From assembly GCA_016712625.1 (NCBI GenBank), contig JADJQQ010000004.1, forward strand, positions 696,896 to 760,895: a stretch of 64,000 nucleotides of DNA, in the 5' to 3' direction. The notes beneath the pieces were generated by a model that was given only the letters and a program-made list of their open reading frames with translations, was not told where the DNA came from and searched no databases. A program made the position numbers and the translations under genes. Source of the DNA: Candidatus Competibacteraceae bacterium (lineage in GTDB: Bacteria; Pseudomonadota; Gammaproteobacteria; Competibacterales; Competibacteraceae). Positions 33,969-43,085 of this stretch are shown in pieces; position 1 is the first letter of the stretch, and each line of letters opens with the position of its first letter.

Positions 33969-34560
33969 ATGACAGGATCGACGATACCTAAGCATTTTAA
34001 TCTACTACGCTCCTTTTCTATCCTCAGCTTCCTGTCGATCATGGCGATCAACGTGATTGCAGCCACCTTGTTGTGGCGATTCCCGCGGGAAACCTTCTGC
34101 AAAGAGATGCGGTGGTTGCGGCGGAATTTGTCCAAAGCATCGTTCAGGATCAAAAGGCCAGCATTTACTTTTTGGAGGAAGATCCCAATAAACGCACCGG
34201 CCCGTTGACGGAATTTTTCACCCATATCGCCTTCATGCCGGATGTGGTGCGCGCCAATGTCTACTCACGCGAACGAATCATTCTGTGGTCAGATGAAGAG
34301 CATCTGATTGGCAAGCACTTTACCGATGATAATGAAGAGTTGGACCGGGCGTTGGGGGGCGAGCTGGCCCTGAAAATCGGGCGCATCAAACATCTGGTCA
34401 AAACCAAGCACATTCTGTTTTCCCCAGAAGTCGATGAATTTGTGGAGAACCATATCCCGATTCGTGATCCGACCCATGGCGGCATCATCGGTGTGGTGGA
34501 AATCTATAAATTACCGCTATCCAAAAATCGGACTCCCTGGCTCTACGAGGCCGACCATTT
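33969..34560 (+). pseudogene. Remnant of a membrane sensor protein (histidine-kinase-like N-terminus)
   Basis: The first frame (33969-34070) encodes a basic start and a membrane helix ('LLRSFSILSFLSIMAINVIAATLLW'). Homologous-looking sequence then continues in another frame from about 34073: 'AGNLLQRDAVVAAEFVQSIVQDQKASIYFLEEDP', then an extracytoplasmic-sensor-like stretch ending at 'GGIIGVVEIYKLPLS'. One extra C near 34083 would rejoin the frames. No second membrane helix, HAMP or kinase domain follows; the sequence runs straight into a hydrolase gene in another frame. It is thus a truncated, frameshifted sensor of a two-component or diguanylate-cyclase-like type (family uncertain). Confidence 0.6.
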
Positions 34561-35390
34561 ACCCCACGCTCAAAAATGTCCGACTACCCGCAACGGGTAT
34601 CGTGCCGCGCTATCTGGCGGGCGGTCCGGATCAGCCTTACTTTCTCTACATTCCGCCCCATCATCAGCGCGGCGCTCCAGTGTTCGTCACCATACACGGC
34701 ATTTCTCGCAATGCCGAGGAGCACGCTCGCCGTTTCAAACGGCTGGCGAAGCAATACGGCGTGGTGCTCGTAGCCCCTTTATTTTCCAAGGAGCAGTTCC
34801 CGGATTACCAACAACTGGGACTATCCGGCAAAGGCAAACGACCGGATCAGGTATTACACGCCATGCTTAAGGAGGTTAGCGGCCTGACCGGCGCCGAGGT
34901 GCGCCAAGTTTATTTATTCGGGTATTCGGGCGGCGGCCAATTCGTTCATCGTTATGCGATGGCGTATCCGAAACAAGTGGCGGGCGCGGCCATTGGCGCG
35001 GCCGGTTGGTACACCTTCCCAGACCCTGACGCGCGCTTTCCTCGCGGTCTGAAAACCCGGTCCAAACAGTCTGGACTACGCTTCAAGCTCAAAACCATCC
35101 TGAAGGTTCCAATGGCGGCCTATGTCGGCGAACGGGATGTCCGGCGCGGCCCAGAGCGCCCCGAGATGAAACAATCCACCACGGTCGATAGCCAACAGGG
35201 CTTGATGCGCGTGGAACGCGGCCAGCGTTGGATCGAAGCGATGCGGGCAGCGGCGGCGAGCCATGGGCTGCCGACGCCTTATGCTTACGAGGTGCTGCCA
35301 CACGCCAGCCACTCGTTCAAGGCCAGCATGAAGCGCGGCCACCTGGGACAGCGGGTATTTGAGTTCCTGATTGGACCGCCGCCCACCTGA
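34434..35390 (+). CDS. Alpha/beta hydrolase (start uncertain)
   Basis: The recognisable hydrolase part begins near 34580 ('VPRYLAGGPDQPYFLYIPPHHQRGAPVFVTIHGISRNAEEHARRF'). It has the nucleophile elbow GYSGGG and a C-terminal 'VLPHASHSFKASM' that may carry the catalytic His. The oxyanion region is 'TIHGIS'. It resembles poly(3-hydroxyalkanoate) depolymerase/feruloyl-esterase-like or peptidase-type hydrolases; substrate unknown. The frame opens at 34434 within the decayed sensor, but that N-terminus does not look native. A GTG at 34602 is one possible start. The gene probably lost its own start in a deletion that joined it to the sensor remnant. Confidence 0.75.
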   Translation: MNLWRTISRFVIRPMAASSVWWKSINYRYPKIGLPGSTRPTIYPTLKNVRLPATGIVPRYLAGGPDQPYFLYIPPHHQRGAPVFVTIHGISRNAEEHARRFKRLAKQYGVVLVAPLFSKEQFPDYQQLGLSGKGKRPDQVLHAMLKEVSGLTGAEVRQVYLFGYSGGGQFVHRYAMAYPKQVAGAAIGAAGWYTFPDPDARFPRGLKTRSKQSGLRFKLKTILKVPMAAYVGERDVRRGPERPEMKQSTTVDSQQGLMRVERGQRWIEAMRAAAASHGLPTPYAYEVLPHASHSFKASMKRGHLGQRVFEFLIGPPPT

Positions 35391-35403
35391 CCCTTGCTCA
35401 AGC

Positions 35404-37038
35404 TTAACGCCGGAATCCCGAAGTGATCGGATAACGCCGGTCGCGACCGAAAGCGCGTGGCGTGATCCGCACCCCGGGCGCGGCCTGACGGCGCTTGTAT
35501 TCGTTGACGATCACCAATCGCGCCACCCGCTCCACCGTCGCCCGCTCAAACCCGGCCGCGATCAACTCCTCCACCGACCGGTCTTCTTCCACGTAGCCGT
35601 GGAGAATGGCATCCAAGACATCGTAGGGCGGCAAGCTGTCCTGATCAGTCTGATCCGGCCGCAGTTCCGCCGACGGCGGTCGGTCGAATACCCGTTGCGG
35701 GATCACGAGCGATTGGCGGTTGCGCCACGCCGCCAGCCGATACACCATCGTCTTCAGCACATCCTTAATGGGGGCGAAGCCGCCAGCCATGTCGCCGTAC
35801 AGCGTGGAATAGCCGACCGCCGTTTCGCTCTTGTTGCCGGTGGTCAGCACCATCTTGCCGGTCTTGTTGGAAATCGCCATCAGCAACACGCCCCGGCAGC
35901 GGGCTTGAATATTTTCTTCCGCGATACCTGCCGGCAAGCCGGCGAACACCGGCTGTAAAATCGCTAAAAAGGATTGAAAGGCCGGTTCGATGGGCAAACT
36001 ATAATACTTGACGCCCAGCGCCTGGGCTTCCACCACGGCGTCGGTGTTGCTCATATCGGCGGTATAGCGCGAAGGCATCAGCACCGCTTCGACCCGTTCC
36101 GCCCCCAAGGCATCGACCGCGATGGCCAAGGTCAGGGCCGAATCGATGCCGCCCGATAAACCCAGCACCACACCGGGAAAACCGTTCTTCTCGACATAAT
36201 CGCGCACGCCGAGCACCAGCGCCTGATAGATGCCCTGTTCCAAATCCGGCTCTTCGGCGATGGGTCCCTGAACGGGCGTCAAACCGGTTTCGGAAAGCTT
36301 AAAATCCACTGGATAGAGGCCGTCCACGAAAAAAGGCGCTTGTTGGATCAGCGCGCCGTCAGCGCTGACCACGAGCGACCCGCCGTCGAACACCAACTCG
36401 TCCTGGCCGCCAAGCAGATTGACATAAACGATGGGAATGCGACTTTCACCGACTCGCTGGCGCAGCATCTTGAGCCGCTGATCGCCCTTACCGGCGTGAT
36501 AGGGCGACGCATTCAGATTAACCAGCAACCGCGCCCCAGCCTTTGCGGCTTGCGCCACTGGACCGGCCTGCCATACATCTTCGCAAATGGTGACGCCGAC
36601 CCGAACGCCCTTGATCGTCGCCAGACCCGGCTCCGTTCCGGCGACGAAGTAACGCTTTTCGTCGAATACACTGTAATTCGGCAACCACTGTTTGTAATAA
36701 GTCGCCTGTACCGCGCCATCGCCCAGAACGACAGCGGCATTACGCAATCCTTCCGGCGTCATCAGGGGACAGCCCACCACGGCGGTAATGCCTTGAAGCT
36801 CTTGGCACAACCGTTTTAGGGCCGGTTCAACTTGACCAATAAAGCCAGGACGCAACAGCAAATCTTCGGGCGGATAGCCAGTGAGGGTCAGTTCGGGAAA
36901 GACGATCAAATCCGCCTGGAGGCGGTCGCGGGCCTCGGCGGCGGCGGCGGTGATTTTTTCGGCGTTGCCGGCGATATCGCCGACCAGGAAATTCCGTTGG
37001 GCCATCACAACCCGAAAAGCGGTAGCGAGAGCGGTCAT
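35404..37038 (-). CDS. nadE: Glutamine-dependent NAD+ synthetase
   Basis: Amidates nicotinate adenine dinucleotide to NAD+. The N-terminal carbon-nitrogen hydrolase (glutaminase) domain has the Glu in 'VFPELTLTGYPPEDLL', the Lys in 'YYKQWLPNY' and the Cys in 'VTICEDVW'. The C-terminal synthetase domain has the P-loop 'LGLSGGIDSALT' and 'TTGNKSETAVGYSTLYGDMAGGFAPIKDV'. 544 residues, normal. It lies downstream of sucCD on the same strand, but a hairpin terminator (37101-37122) stands between, so read-through would be partial. Confidence 0.97.
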   Translation of the reverse strand: MTALATAFRVVMAQRNFLVGDIAGNAEKITAAAAEARDRLQADLIVFPELTLTGYPPEDLLLRPGFIGQVEPALKRLCQELQGITAVVGCPLMTPEGLRNAAVVLGDGAVQATYYKQWLPNYSVFDEKRYFVAGTEPGLATIKGVRVGVTICEDVWQAGPVAQAAKAGARLLVNLNASPYHAGKGDQRLKMLRQRVGESRIPIVYVNLLGGQDELVFDGGSLVVSADGALIQQAPFFVDGLYPVDFKLSETGLTPVQGPIAEEPDLEQGIYQALVLGVRDYVEKNGFPGVVLGLSGGIDSALTLAIAVDALGAERVEAVLMPSRYTADMSNTDAVVEAQALGVKYYSLPIEPAFQSFLAILQPVFAGLPAGIAEENIQARCRGVLLMAISNKTGKMVLTTGNKSETAVGYSTLYGDMAGGFAPIKDVLKTMVYRLAAWRNRQSLVIPQRVFDRPPSAELRPDQTDQDSLPPYDVLDAILHGYVEEDRSVEELIAAGFERATVERVARLVIVNEYKRRQAAPGVRITPRAFGRDRRYPITSGFRR

Positions 37039-37100
37039 GGCGTACTGCGATCTCCTCGGCGACTGCCAGCCAAAAAACCAAAGCGAGACTTGAAGATAGC

Positions 37101-37122
37101 AAAAGGGGCGCTTCCGCGCCCC
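37101..37122 (-). terminator. Rho-independent terminator after sucD
   Basis: On the minus strand, stem AGGGGCGC / GCGCCCCT with a GGAA loop, followed by TTTTGC; 39 bases after the sucD stop and before nadE. Confidence 0.8.
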
Positions 37123-37160
37123 TGATTGGCTTCAAGCTTGGATAGAAATCCGATGATGAC

Positions 37161-38036
37161 TTACGGGAAAAACTTCTTCATGGCAGCGCCGATATCCGCC
37201 GGAGAACGGACAATGGTCGCGCCCGCTGCTTCCAGCGCCGCGAATTTATCGGCCGCCGTGCCCTTGCCGCCCATGATAATCGCGCCCGCATGGCCCATCC
37301 GCTTGCCGGGTGGCGCGGTGACGCCGGCGATATAGGCCACCACCGGCTTCTTGACATTGGCCTTGATATAGTCGGCGGCTTCTTCCTCGGCACTGCCGCC
37401 GATTTCGCCGACCATCACGATACCTTCAGTCTGGGGGTCATCCTTGAACAGGGTGATCACATCGATGAAGCTCATGCCGTGGATTGGATCGCCGCCGATG
37501 CCGACACAGGTCGATTGCCCCAAGCCCGCCCGAGTCGTCTGATCAACCGCTTCATAAGTCAAGGTGCCGGAGCGAGACACGATGCCGATTTTGCCGGGCT
37601 TGTGGATATGGCCAGGCATGATGCCCATCTTGCAGCCGCCGGGGGTAATAACACCTGGACAGTTGGGGCCGATCAAATACGTGTTTGGATAGTTATTCAT
37701 CAGCACCGCTTTCACTTTCAGCATGTCCGTTACCGGAATACCCTCGGTGATGCAGGCGATGACTTCGATACCAGCCTCGGCCGCTTCCAAAATGGCGTCG
37801 CCGGCGAAAGCCGCCGGAACGTAAATCATGGTGGCGTTGGCGCCGGTGGCCTCGACGGCTTCGCGCACGGTGTTGAACACCGGCTTATCCAAATGCTTGG
37901 TGCCTCCCTTGCCGGGGCTGATGCCACCGACTAAATTGGTACCGTAAGCGATGGATTGTTCGGAATGGAAGGTGCCCTGCGAGCCGGTGAAGCCCTGGCA
38001 GATAACCTTGGTGTCTTTATTGATCAGGATGCTCAT
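37161..38036 (-). CDS. sucD: Succinyl-CoA synthetase alpha subunit
   Basis: TCA-cycle enzyme subunit that binds CoA and carries the phosphohistidine. 291 residues from ATG 38036 ('MSILINKDTKVICQGFTGSQGTFHSEQ'), with a GAGAGTAA site upstream; the long upstream in-frame extension overlapping sucC is not conserved. The 'GPNCPGVITP' CoA-binding loop and 'MGHAGAIIMGGKGTA' with the active-site His are present. It starts 44 bases after sucC. Confidence 0.97.
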   Translation of the reverse strand: MSILINKDTKVICQGFTGSQGTFHSEQSIAYGTNLVGGISPGKGGTKHLDKPVFNTVREAVEATGANATMIYVPAAFAGDAILEAAEAGIEVIACITEGIPVTDMLKVKAVLMNNYPNTYLIGPNCPGVITPGGCKMGIMPGHIHKPGKIGIVSRSGTLTYEAVDQTTRAGLGQSTCVGIGGDPIHGMSFIDVITLFKDDPQTEGIVMVGEIGGSAEEEAADYIKANVKKPVVAYIAGVTAPPGKRMGHAGAIIMGGKGTAADKFAALEAAGATIVRSPADIGAAMKKFFP

Positions 38037-38080
38037 GGTCGTCTCATTACTCTCTAGATCGTGGAAACCGAATGCGCCGT

Positions 38081-39241
38081 TTACTTGACGGCGGTCACCG
38101 CCTTCTTGGCGGCGTCGGTGAGATCGTCGGCGGCCATGATGTTCATGCCGGATTTGGCCAGCATCTCGCGGCCCGCCTCCACGTTGGTACCTTGCAGCCG
38201 CACCACCACGGGCAGGGTCAGACCCACTTCCTTGACGGCGGCGATGATGCCTTCGGCGATGGTGTCGCAACGGACGATGCCGCCGAAGATGTTGACCAGA
38301 ATCGCCTTGACCTTGGACGAGGACAAAATCAGTTTGAAGGCGCGAGCCACGCGCTCGGCGGTCGCGCCGCCGCCCACATCCAGGAAGTTGGCCGGTTCGC
38401 CGCCCTGCAATTTAATAACGTCCATGGTCGCCATCGCCAGGCCCGCGCCATTGACCATGCAGCCGATGCTACCGTCTAGCGCGACGTAGTTGAGGCCGAT
38501 TTCGTGGGCGATATGCTCGCGCTCGTCCTCTTGAGTCGGATCGCGCATCTCGGCGGTGTCTTTGTGCCGATACAGAGCGTTGTCGTCCAAGCTGACCTTG
38601 GCGTCCAGCGCCATCACCTGGCCGTCGGTGGTCACGATCAAGGGATTGATCTCGACCATGCTGCAATCTTTCTGGACGAACAGGTTGTAGACGCCGTTCA
38701 GCACCTTGACCAGTTGATCGACCTGCTTCTTTTCCATGCCCATCCGGAAACCGAGATCGCGGGCTTGGTACGGCTGAATGCCGGCGACCGGATCGACGGT
38801 AATGGTCAGAATCTTTTCGGGCGTTTTGGCGGCGACTTCTTCAATGTCCATGCCGCCTTCCGAAGAGCCGATCAGAATCACGCGCTTCTTGCTGCGATCC
38901 ACCAGCGCGCTCAGATAATATTCCTTGGTGATGTCCACCCCGTCTTGAATTAGCAGGGCATGAACTTTGACGCCATCCGCGCCAGTTTGTTTAGTGACCA
39001 GGGTAGAGCCCAGCAGCTTGCCGGAGATGTCCTCGACATCTTGCAGGCTGCGCGCCAGCTTGACGCCGCCAGCCTTGCCGCGACCGCCCGCGTGAACCTG
39101 GGCCTTGACCACCCAGAGCGGACCACCGATTTGCTTGGCCGCCTCAACTGCTTCCTGCTGAGAGGTGACCTTAATGCCGCGGGGTATCGCCACGCCGAAT
39201 TGCTGTAGGAGTTCTTTTGCTTGGTATTCGTGCAGGTTCAT
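38081..39241 (-). CDS. sucC: Succinyl-CoA synthetase beta subunit
   Basis: ATP-grasp subunit that binds nucleotide. 386 residues from ATG 39241 ('MNLHEYQAKELLQQFGVAIPRG'), with a GGGGGATG site upstream; the frame extension to 39472 is not conserved. 'KAQVHAGGRGKAGGVKLA', 'EINPLIVTTDGQVMALDAKVSLDDNALYRH' and 'NIFGGIVRCDTIAEGI' are typical. It forms an operon with sucD. The divergent pilS gene starts about 170 bases away, a linkage also known in other gammaproteobacteria. Confidence 0.97.
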   Translation of the reverse strand: MNLHEYQAKELLQQFGVAIPRGIKVTSQQEAVEAAKQIGGPLWVVKAQVHAGGRGKAGGVKLARSLQDVEDISGKLLGSTLVTKQTGADGVKVHALLIQDGVDITKEYYLSALVDRSKKRVILIGSSEGGMDIEEVAAKTPEKILTITVDPVAGIQPYQARDLGFRMGMEKKQVDQLVKVLNGVYNLFVQKDCSMVEINPLIVTTDGQVMALDAKVSLDDNALYRHKDTAEMRDPTQEDEREHIAHEIGLNYVALDGSIGCMVNGAGLAMATMDVIKLQGGEPANFLDVGGGATAERVARAFKLILSSSKVKAILVNIFGGIVRCDTIAEGIIAAVKEVGLTLPVVVRLQGTNVEAGREMLAKSGMNIMAADDLTDAAKKAVTAVK

Positions 39242-39412
39242 GCGGATTACATCCCCCTTTTTCAGTGAGGTTGTGATTGTACCCCGAAACGCTCCAATCT
39301 TCACGTTTAGCGTGAAATGAGTCACCATCGGCTCATCATTGGCGCGGGTGGAGTTACAATTATAAATGGAATCTCCAACTTTCGGAAAACCACGCTCTCG
39401 GCCTGTGCGATC

Positions 39413-41128
39413 ATGACCGCCGCCGCTGTATCCACCGGACTGTCTACCGACCGGTTTTTTGACCGTCGCCATCTATGGCGAGCCTTTCGGGTCGCCAATT
39501 TCTATCGGTTGATCTTGGCCGCTCTCCTGTTGATCACGTTCCTGTTCGACGAACAACACCGCTTGTTCGGCAAGCAATATCCCACCGTGTTTCTCGTGAC
39601 CGTGCTGGCGTATATGGCGATGGCGCTGCTCGGCATCGGCGGCAGCTACTGGCGACGACCGATGTTGGTGGTGCAGGCACATTTACAAATGCTGCTTGAT
39701 TTACTGGCTTTGACCATCATGATTCATGCGTCTGGGGGTTTGGCGAGCAGCCTGCTCAGCCTGCTGGTTACGGCCATCGCCGCCAGCAGCATCTTGTTGC
39801 CGCTCAGTTCGGCGCTGCTGTCCGCCGCCTTGGGGTTTTTTCTGATGGTCGTCTCTTGGTTAGTCACGCTATGGCAAGTTGACTTCAGATCGGCACGAGG
39901 TGTTTCTCCGCCGGTTAGCTGGCTCGACTTGCAGCCGCTGCTCGCTAACTCTGATGATCTTGTTCGCCTGGGAGTCATCGGCGCGGCCCTGTTCATCGCG
40001 GCCGGGCTAAGCCACGCGCTGGCGGAGCGCGCGCGCCGCAGCGAAGCGCTGGCGCGGCGGCGCACCTGGGAGTTGCTGGAGACCGTTGAACTGAACCAGG
40101 GTATCATCCAACATTTGCAAAGCGGAGTGATCGTGGTCGATCGCGCGGATCAAGTTCAACTGTTGAACGACACGGCGCGGGAATTGCTCGGTTGTCCGCT
40201 GGCGCAACCGCTCATACCGTTAAGCGAGCTCTCATCACCCTTGCTCCAGCGGCTTAAGGCCTGGCGAGCCAGCGCGAGCTATACGCCGGTTTTCCGCGCA
40301 CTCGAACACCGTCCGGAACTGATTCCGCGCTTTACCCGACTCAGCGGCGGTCAGGCATCTAATATATTAATTATCATTGAAAATTCAGAACAAGTTGCCG
40401 AACGGCTGCAACAGATCAAACTGGCGGCGCTGGGTCGGTTGACCGCCGGTATCGCTCACGAAATTCGCAATCCGCTGGCGGCGATCGGCCACGCGGCCCA
40501 ACTCCTGCTGGAATCGACCGAAACCAGCAGCAGTGATCAACGGCTCGGTCGGATCGTGCATGATAATGTCAAACGCGCCAACCGCATCATCAGCGACGTG
40601 TTGGATCTGGCGCGACGCGACCGCATCAGGCCCGAACGACTTGCGCTAGTGTCTTGGCTGGAAACCTTCACCCAGGAATTCCAGTGCGGTCATGAAACAG
40701 CTTCGCCTGATTGGCGCCAGATGATCGAACCAGCCGCCATCGAAATTACCTTCGATCCGCACCAGTTGCATCAAGTGCTGTGGAATCTATGCGCCAACGC
40801 CTGTCAGTACGGCATCCGACCCGGAGAAACCCCTATAATCACCTTAAATGGCGGTTTGGAACCGGGCCGTGGCCGACCTTTCCTGGAAGTGCGCGACGAC
40901 GGACCCGGCGTTCCTTCGGAAAATGTTGAAAAATTGTTCGAGCCTTTTTTCACGACCCGCTCCAAAGGAACCGGCTTAGGACTCTATCTGGCGCGGGAAC
41001 TGTGCGAAGCCAATCGCGCCCAATTACAATATTTGCCTGTGCCCGAGGGTGGTAGCTGCTTCCGTATCACCTTCGCTCCCGCGAGTTCAGCTACGGAGAT
41101 GGATTTATGGATGACCGCAACGCCTTGA
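39413..41128 (+). CDS. pilS: Sensor histidine kinase PilS
   Basis: Two-component sensor for type IV pilin transcription. 571 residues from ATG 39413: about six transmembrane helices in the first 190 residues, then a PAS-like region ('IIQHLQSGVIVVDRADQVQLLNDTARELLG'). HisKA follows with the phospho-acceptor His in 'GIAHEIRNPLAAIGHAAQLL', then HATPase motifs N ('NLCANACQYG'), G1 ('VRDDGPGVP') and G2 ('STGTGLGLYLAREL'-like, here 'KGTGLGLYLAREL'). Its last 22 bases overlap pilR, so the two are translationally coupled. PilS phosphorylates PilR in response to pilin levels in the membrane (known for Pseudomonas). Confidence 0.95.
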   Translation: MTAAAVSTGLSTDRFFDRRHLWRAFRVANFYRLILAALLLITFLFDEQHRLFGKQYPTVFLVTVLAYMAMALLGIGGSYWRRPMLVVQAHLQMLLDLLALTIMIHASGGLASSLLSLLVTAIAASSILLPLSSALLSAALGFFLMVVSWLVTLWQVDFRSARGVSPPVSWLDLQPLLANSDDLVRLGVIGAALFIAAGLSHALAERARRSEALARRRTWELLETVELNQGIIQHLQSGVIVVDRADQVQLLNDTARELLGCPLAQPLIPLSELSSPLLQRLKAWRASASYTPVFRALEHRPELIPRFTRLSGGQASNILIIIENSEQVAERLQQIKLAALGRLTAGIAHEIRNPLAAIGHAAQLLLESTETSSSDQRLGRIVHDNVKRANRIISDVLDLARRDRIRPERLALVSWLETFTQEFQCGHETASPDWRQMIEPAAIEITFDPHQLHQVLWNLCANACQYGIRPGETPIITLNGGLEPGRGRPFLEVRDDGPGVPSENVEKLFEPFFTTRSKGTGLGLYLARELCEANRAQLQYLPVPEGGSCFRITFAPASSATEMDLWMTATP

Positions 41129-42552
41129 TCGTGGATGATGAAGCCGACATCCGCGAACTGATCGAAATAACGCTGTTGCCGCTCGGTATCGCTTGTTTTC
41201 CAGCCGAAACCCTGAGTGAGGCGCGTACTTTGCTCAAGCGCCAGCCCCTCAGTTTTTGCATTACTGACTTACGCTTGCCGGATGGCAACGGGCTGGAACT
41301 GGTCGCCCACATTCAAAGGCATTATCCCAATCTGCCGGTGGCGGTTATCACCGCGCACGGCAACGTGGAAAGCGCGGTGGAAGCTCTGAAACTGGGGGCG
41401 TTCGATTTTGTTTCGAAGCCATTTGAGATTTCGGTGCTGCGCGACATGGTGGCAACGGCCTTGCGTCTGAACCGAAGCGGCGGCGCTCAAGCTAGTGATA
41501 ATCGGCTACCCCTCCTGTTGGGCAAGTCGGCGGCAATGGAGAGCGTGCGGGGGTTGATCGCCAAATTGGCGCGCAGTCAAGCCCCGGTGCTGATCAATGG
41601 CGAATCGGGCACCGGCAAGGAAGTGGCGGCGCGCTCGATTCACCTATCGGGACCCAGAGCCGACAAACCGTTTGTGCCGGTCAACTGCGGCGCGATTCCC
41701 GAACAACTGATGGAGAGCGAATTCTTCGGATACAAGAAAGGGAGCTTCACCGGCGCCAGTCAGGATAAGAGCGGGCTGTTCCAAGCCGCGCAAGGCGGTA
41801 CGTTGTTTCTGGATGAGGTGGCGGAATTGCCGATGCACATGCAGGTCAAGCTACTGCGGGCCATCCAGGAACGCGCGGTGCGGCCAGTCGGCGCGCAGGC
41901 CGAGGTCACGATCGACGTGCGAATTCTAAGCGCCACGCACAAAAACCTCACCGTTTTAGTTCGCAATGGCAGTTTTCGTCAGGATCTGTTCTACCGTTTG
42001 AACGTGATCGAGCTGCGGATGCCGAGCTTGCGCGAACACCCGGAAGATGTTCCAGAATTGGTCAAGACCACCATCGAGCGTTTGAGCCAGCAACCCGGCG
42101 CCTCGCGACTGGCGGTAACGCCTTCCGCGCTGCAAGCGCTGCAACGCTACGCTTTCCCAGGCAACATTCGGGAATTGGAGAATATTCTGGAGCGGGCTTT
42201 CACATTGTGCGAAAACGGGATCATCCAGCCTGACGATTTACTGTTGCCCACCGCGGGCGGCTCCTCTCCCGCCGCTTTAACCTCCCATTCAACGCCTGCC
42301 CCCAGCCATGCGTCCATTCGACCGGAACCGGAAATATCGGTCAGACCCTCAACTTCTTTGCCCAACGAACCCAAGACGCAACCGATGCAGCCGGTGGTCA
42401 ACAATCTGGAAGGTTATCTGGAAGGCTTGGAGAAAGCCGCGATTCTGCGGGCGCTGGAAGCCACTCGCTATAATAAGACCGCCGCCGCTGAAAAGCTCGG
42501 CATTAGCTTCCGGGCGCTCCGTTACCGGCTGAAGAAGCTAGGGTTGGAATAA
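41107..42552 (+). CDS. pilR: Sigma-54-dependent response regulator PilR
   Basis: 481 residues. The receiver domain (1-120) has phospho-acceptor Asp54 in 'CITDLRLPDG'. The AAA+ sigma-54 activation domain (about 135-375) has Walker A 'GESGTGKE', the sigma-54 contact loop 'GSFTGA' (GAFTGA type), Walker B 'GGTLFLDEV' and 'FRQDLFYRLNVIELRMPSLREH'. After a Pro/Ser linker, a Fis-type HTH ends the protein ('ATRYNKTAAAEKLGISFRALRYRLKKLGLE'). Its target is evidently pilA, which has a sigma-54 promoter 430 bases downstream. Confidence 0.96.
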   Translation: MDDRNALIVDDEADIRELIEITLLPLGIACFPAETLSEARTLLKRQPLSFCITDLRLPDGNGLELVAHIQRHYPNLPVAVITAHGNVESAVEALKLGAFDFVSKPFEISVLRDMVATALRLNRSGGAQASDNRLPLLLGKSAAMESVRGLIAKLARSQAPVLINGESGTGKEVAARSIHLSGPRADKPFVPVNCGAIPEQLMESEFFGYKKGSFTGASQDKSGLFQAAQGGTLFLDEVAELPMHMQVKLLRAIQERAVRPVGAQAEVTIDVRILSATHKNLTVLVRNGSFRQDLFYRLNVIELRMPSLREHPEDVPELVKTTIERLSQQPGASRLAVTPSALQALQRYAFPGNIRELENILERAFTLCENGIIQPDDLLLPTAGGSSPAALTSHSTPAPSHASIRPEPEISVRPSTSLPNEPKTQPMQPVVNNLEGYLEGLEKAAILRALEATRYNKTAAAEKLGISFRALRYRLKKLGLE

Positions 42553-42561
42553 TCCGCTAAT

Positions 42562-42596
42562 CTCCGGCCAAGCTGTTGTGTTAGCTTGGCTGGAGG
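42562..42596 (+). terminator. Strong hairpin after pilR
   Basis: CTCCGGCCAAGCT pairs with AGCTTGGCTGGAG around an 8-base loop, 10 bases after the pilR stop. No T-run follows, so it may be an RNA-stabilising or rho-assisted element rather than a classic terminator. Confidence 0.5.
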
Positions 42597-42805
42597 CCAA
42601 TTTCCGCAATCGAGCTATTGTGATTGCACCAGTCAGCAGTGATTTGCTAGAGAAAATGCCTATATAAAGAGGCAAATACCCCTGTTCGATACAAATATCA
42701 AGCTTTAAAAACAGGCTGTCTGAAGCAAATTTCAGTTGATTAGAGCGAATGAATACCCGTTGGGACAAAAAACGCCTACCTGACCATTCACGTCATGACC
42801 ATTTT

Positions 42806-42830
42806 TGTCACCCTGCGTCGATCAGTGTCA
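42806..42830 (+). promoter_or_regulatory. Putative PilR binding sites
   Basis: Two TGTCA-containing sites, TTGTCACCC (from 42805) and GTGTCACAC (from 42825), lie about 150-175 bases upstream of the sigma-54 promoter. PilR of Pseudomonas binds C/GTGTC motifs at such an upstream position; assignment is by analogy. Confidence 0.5.
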
Positions 42831-42980
42831 CACTATAAAAGCAACCATTCCATTAAAAATTCAATCTAGCCGCCAACAACCGGGCCAACGTTTAGTTACT
42901 TATCAGTAAATTTATAATTTAATAATAATTTACAATAACTTATAATTTGATGAAATTTACCTTGCCGGATTTAATTTTCT

Positions 42981-42996
42981 TGGCACACCATCTGCA
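42981..42996 (+). promoter_or_regulatory. Sigma-54 promoter of pilA
   Basis: TGGCAC-ACCAT-CTGCA: the GG (-24) and GC (-12) are separated by the required 10 bases. It lies 90 bases before the pilA ATG and close to consensus. With pilR immediately upstream this is a self-consistent regulatory set. Confidence 0.9.
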
Positions 42997-43085
42997 ATAT
43001 ACCCTTCGAAGGGATCGAACGGCGATCCCAGAAGTCCCCAAACCCAAATGTCTTTGAACTGCGAATGTAAATTAGGAGTCATCTC

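Noticed and set aside
37161..38270. Extended N-terminus of sucD (about 78 extra codons)
   Set aside because: The extension is an Arg/His-rich shadow of the sucC end; family members begin at MSILINKDT (38036).
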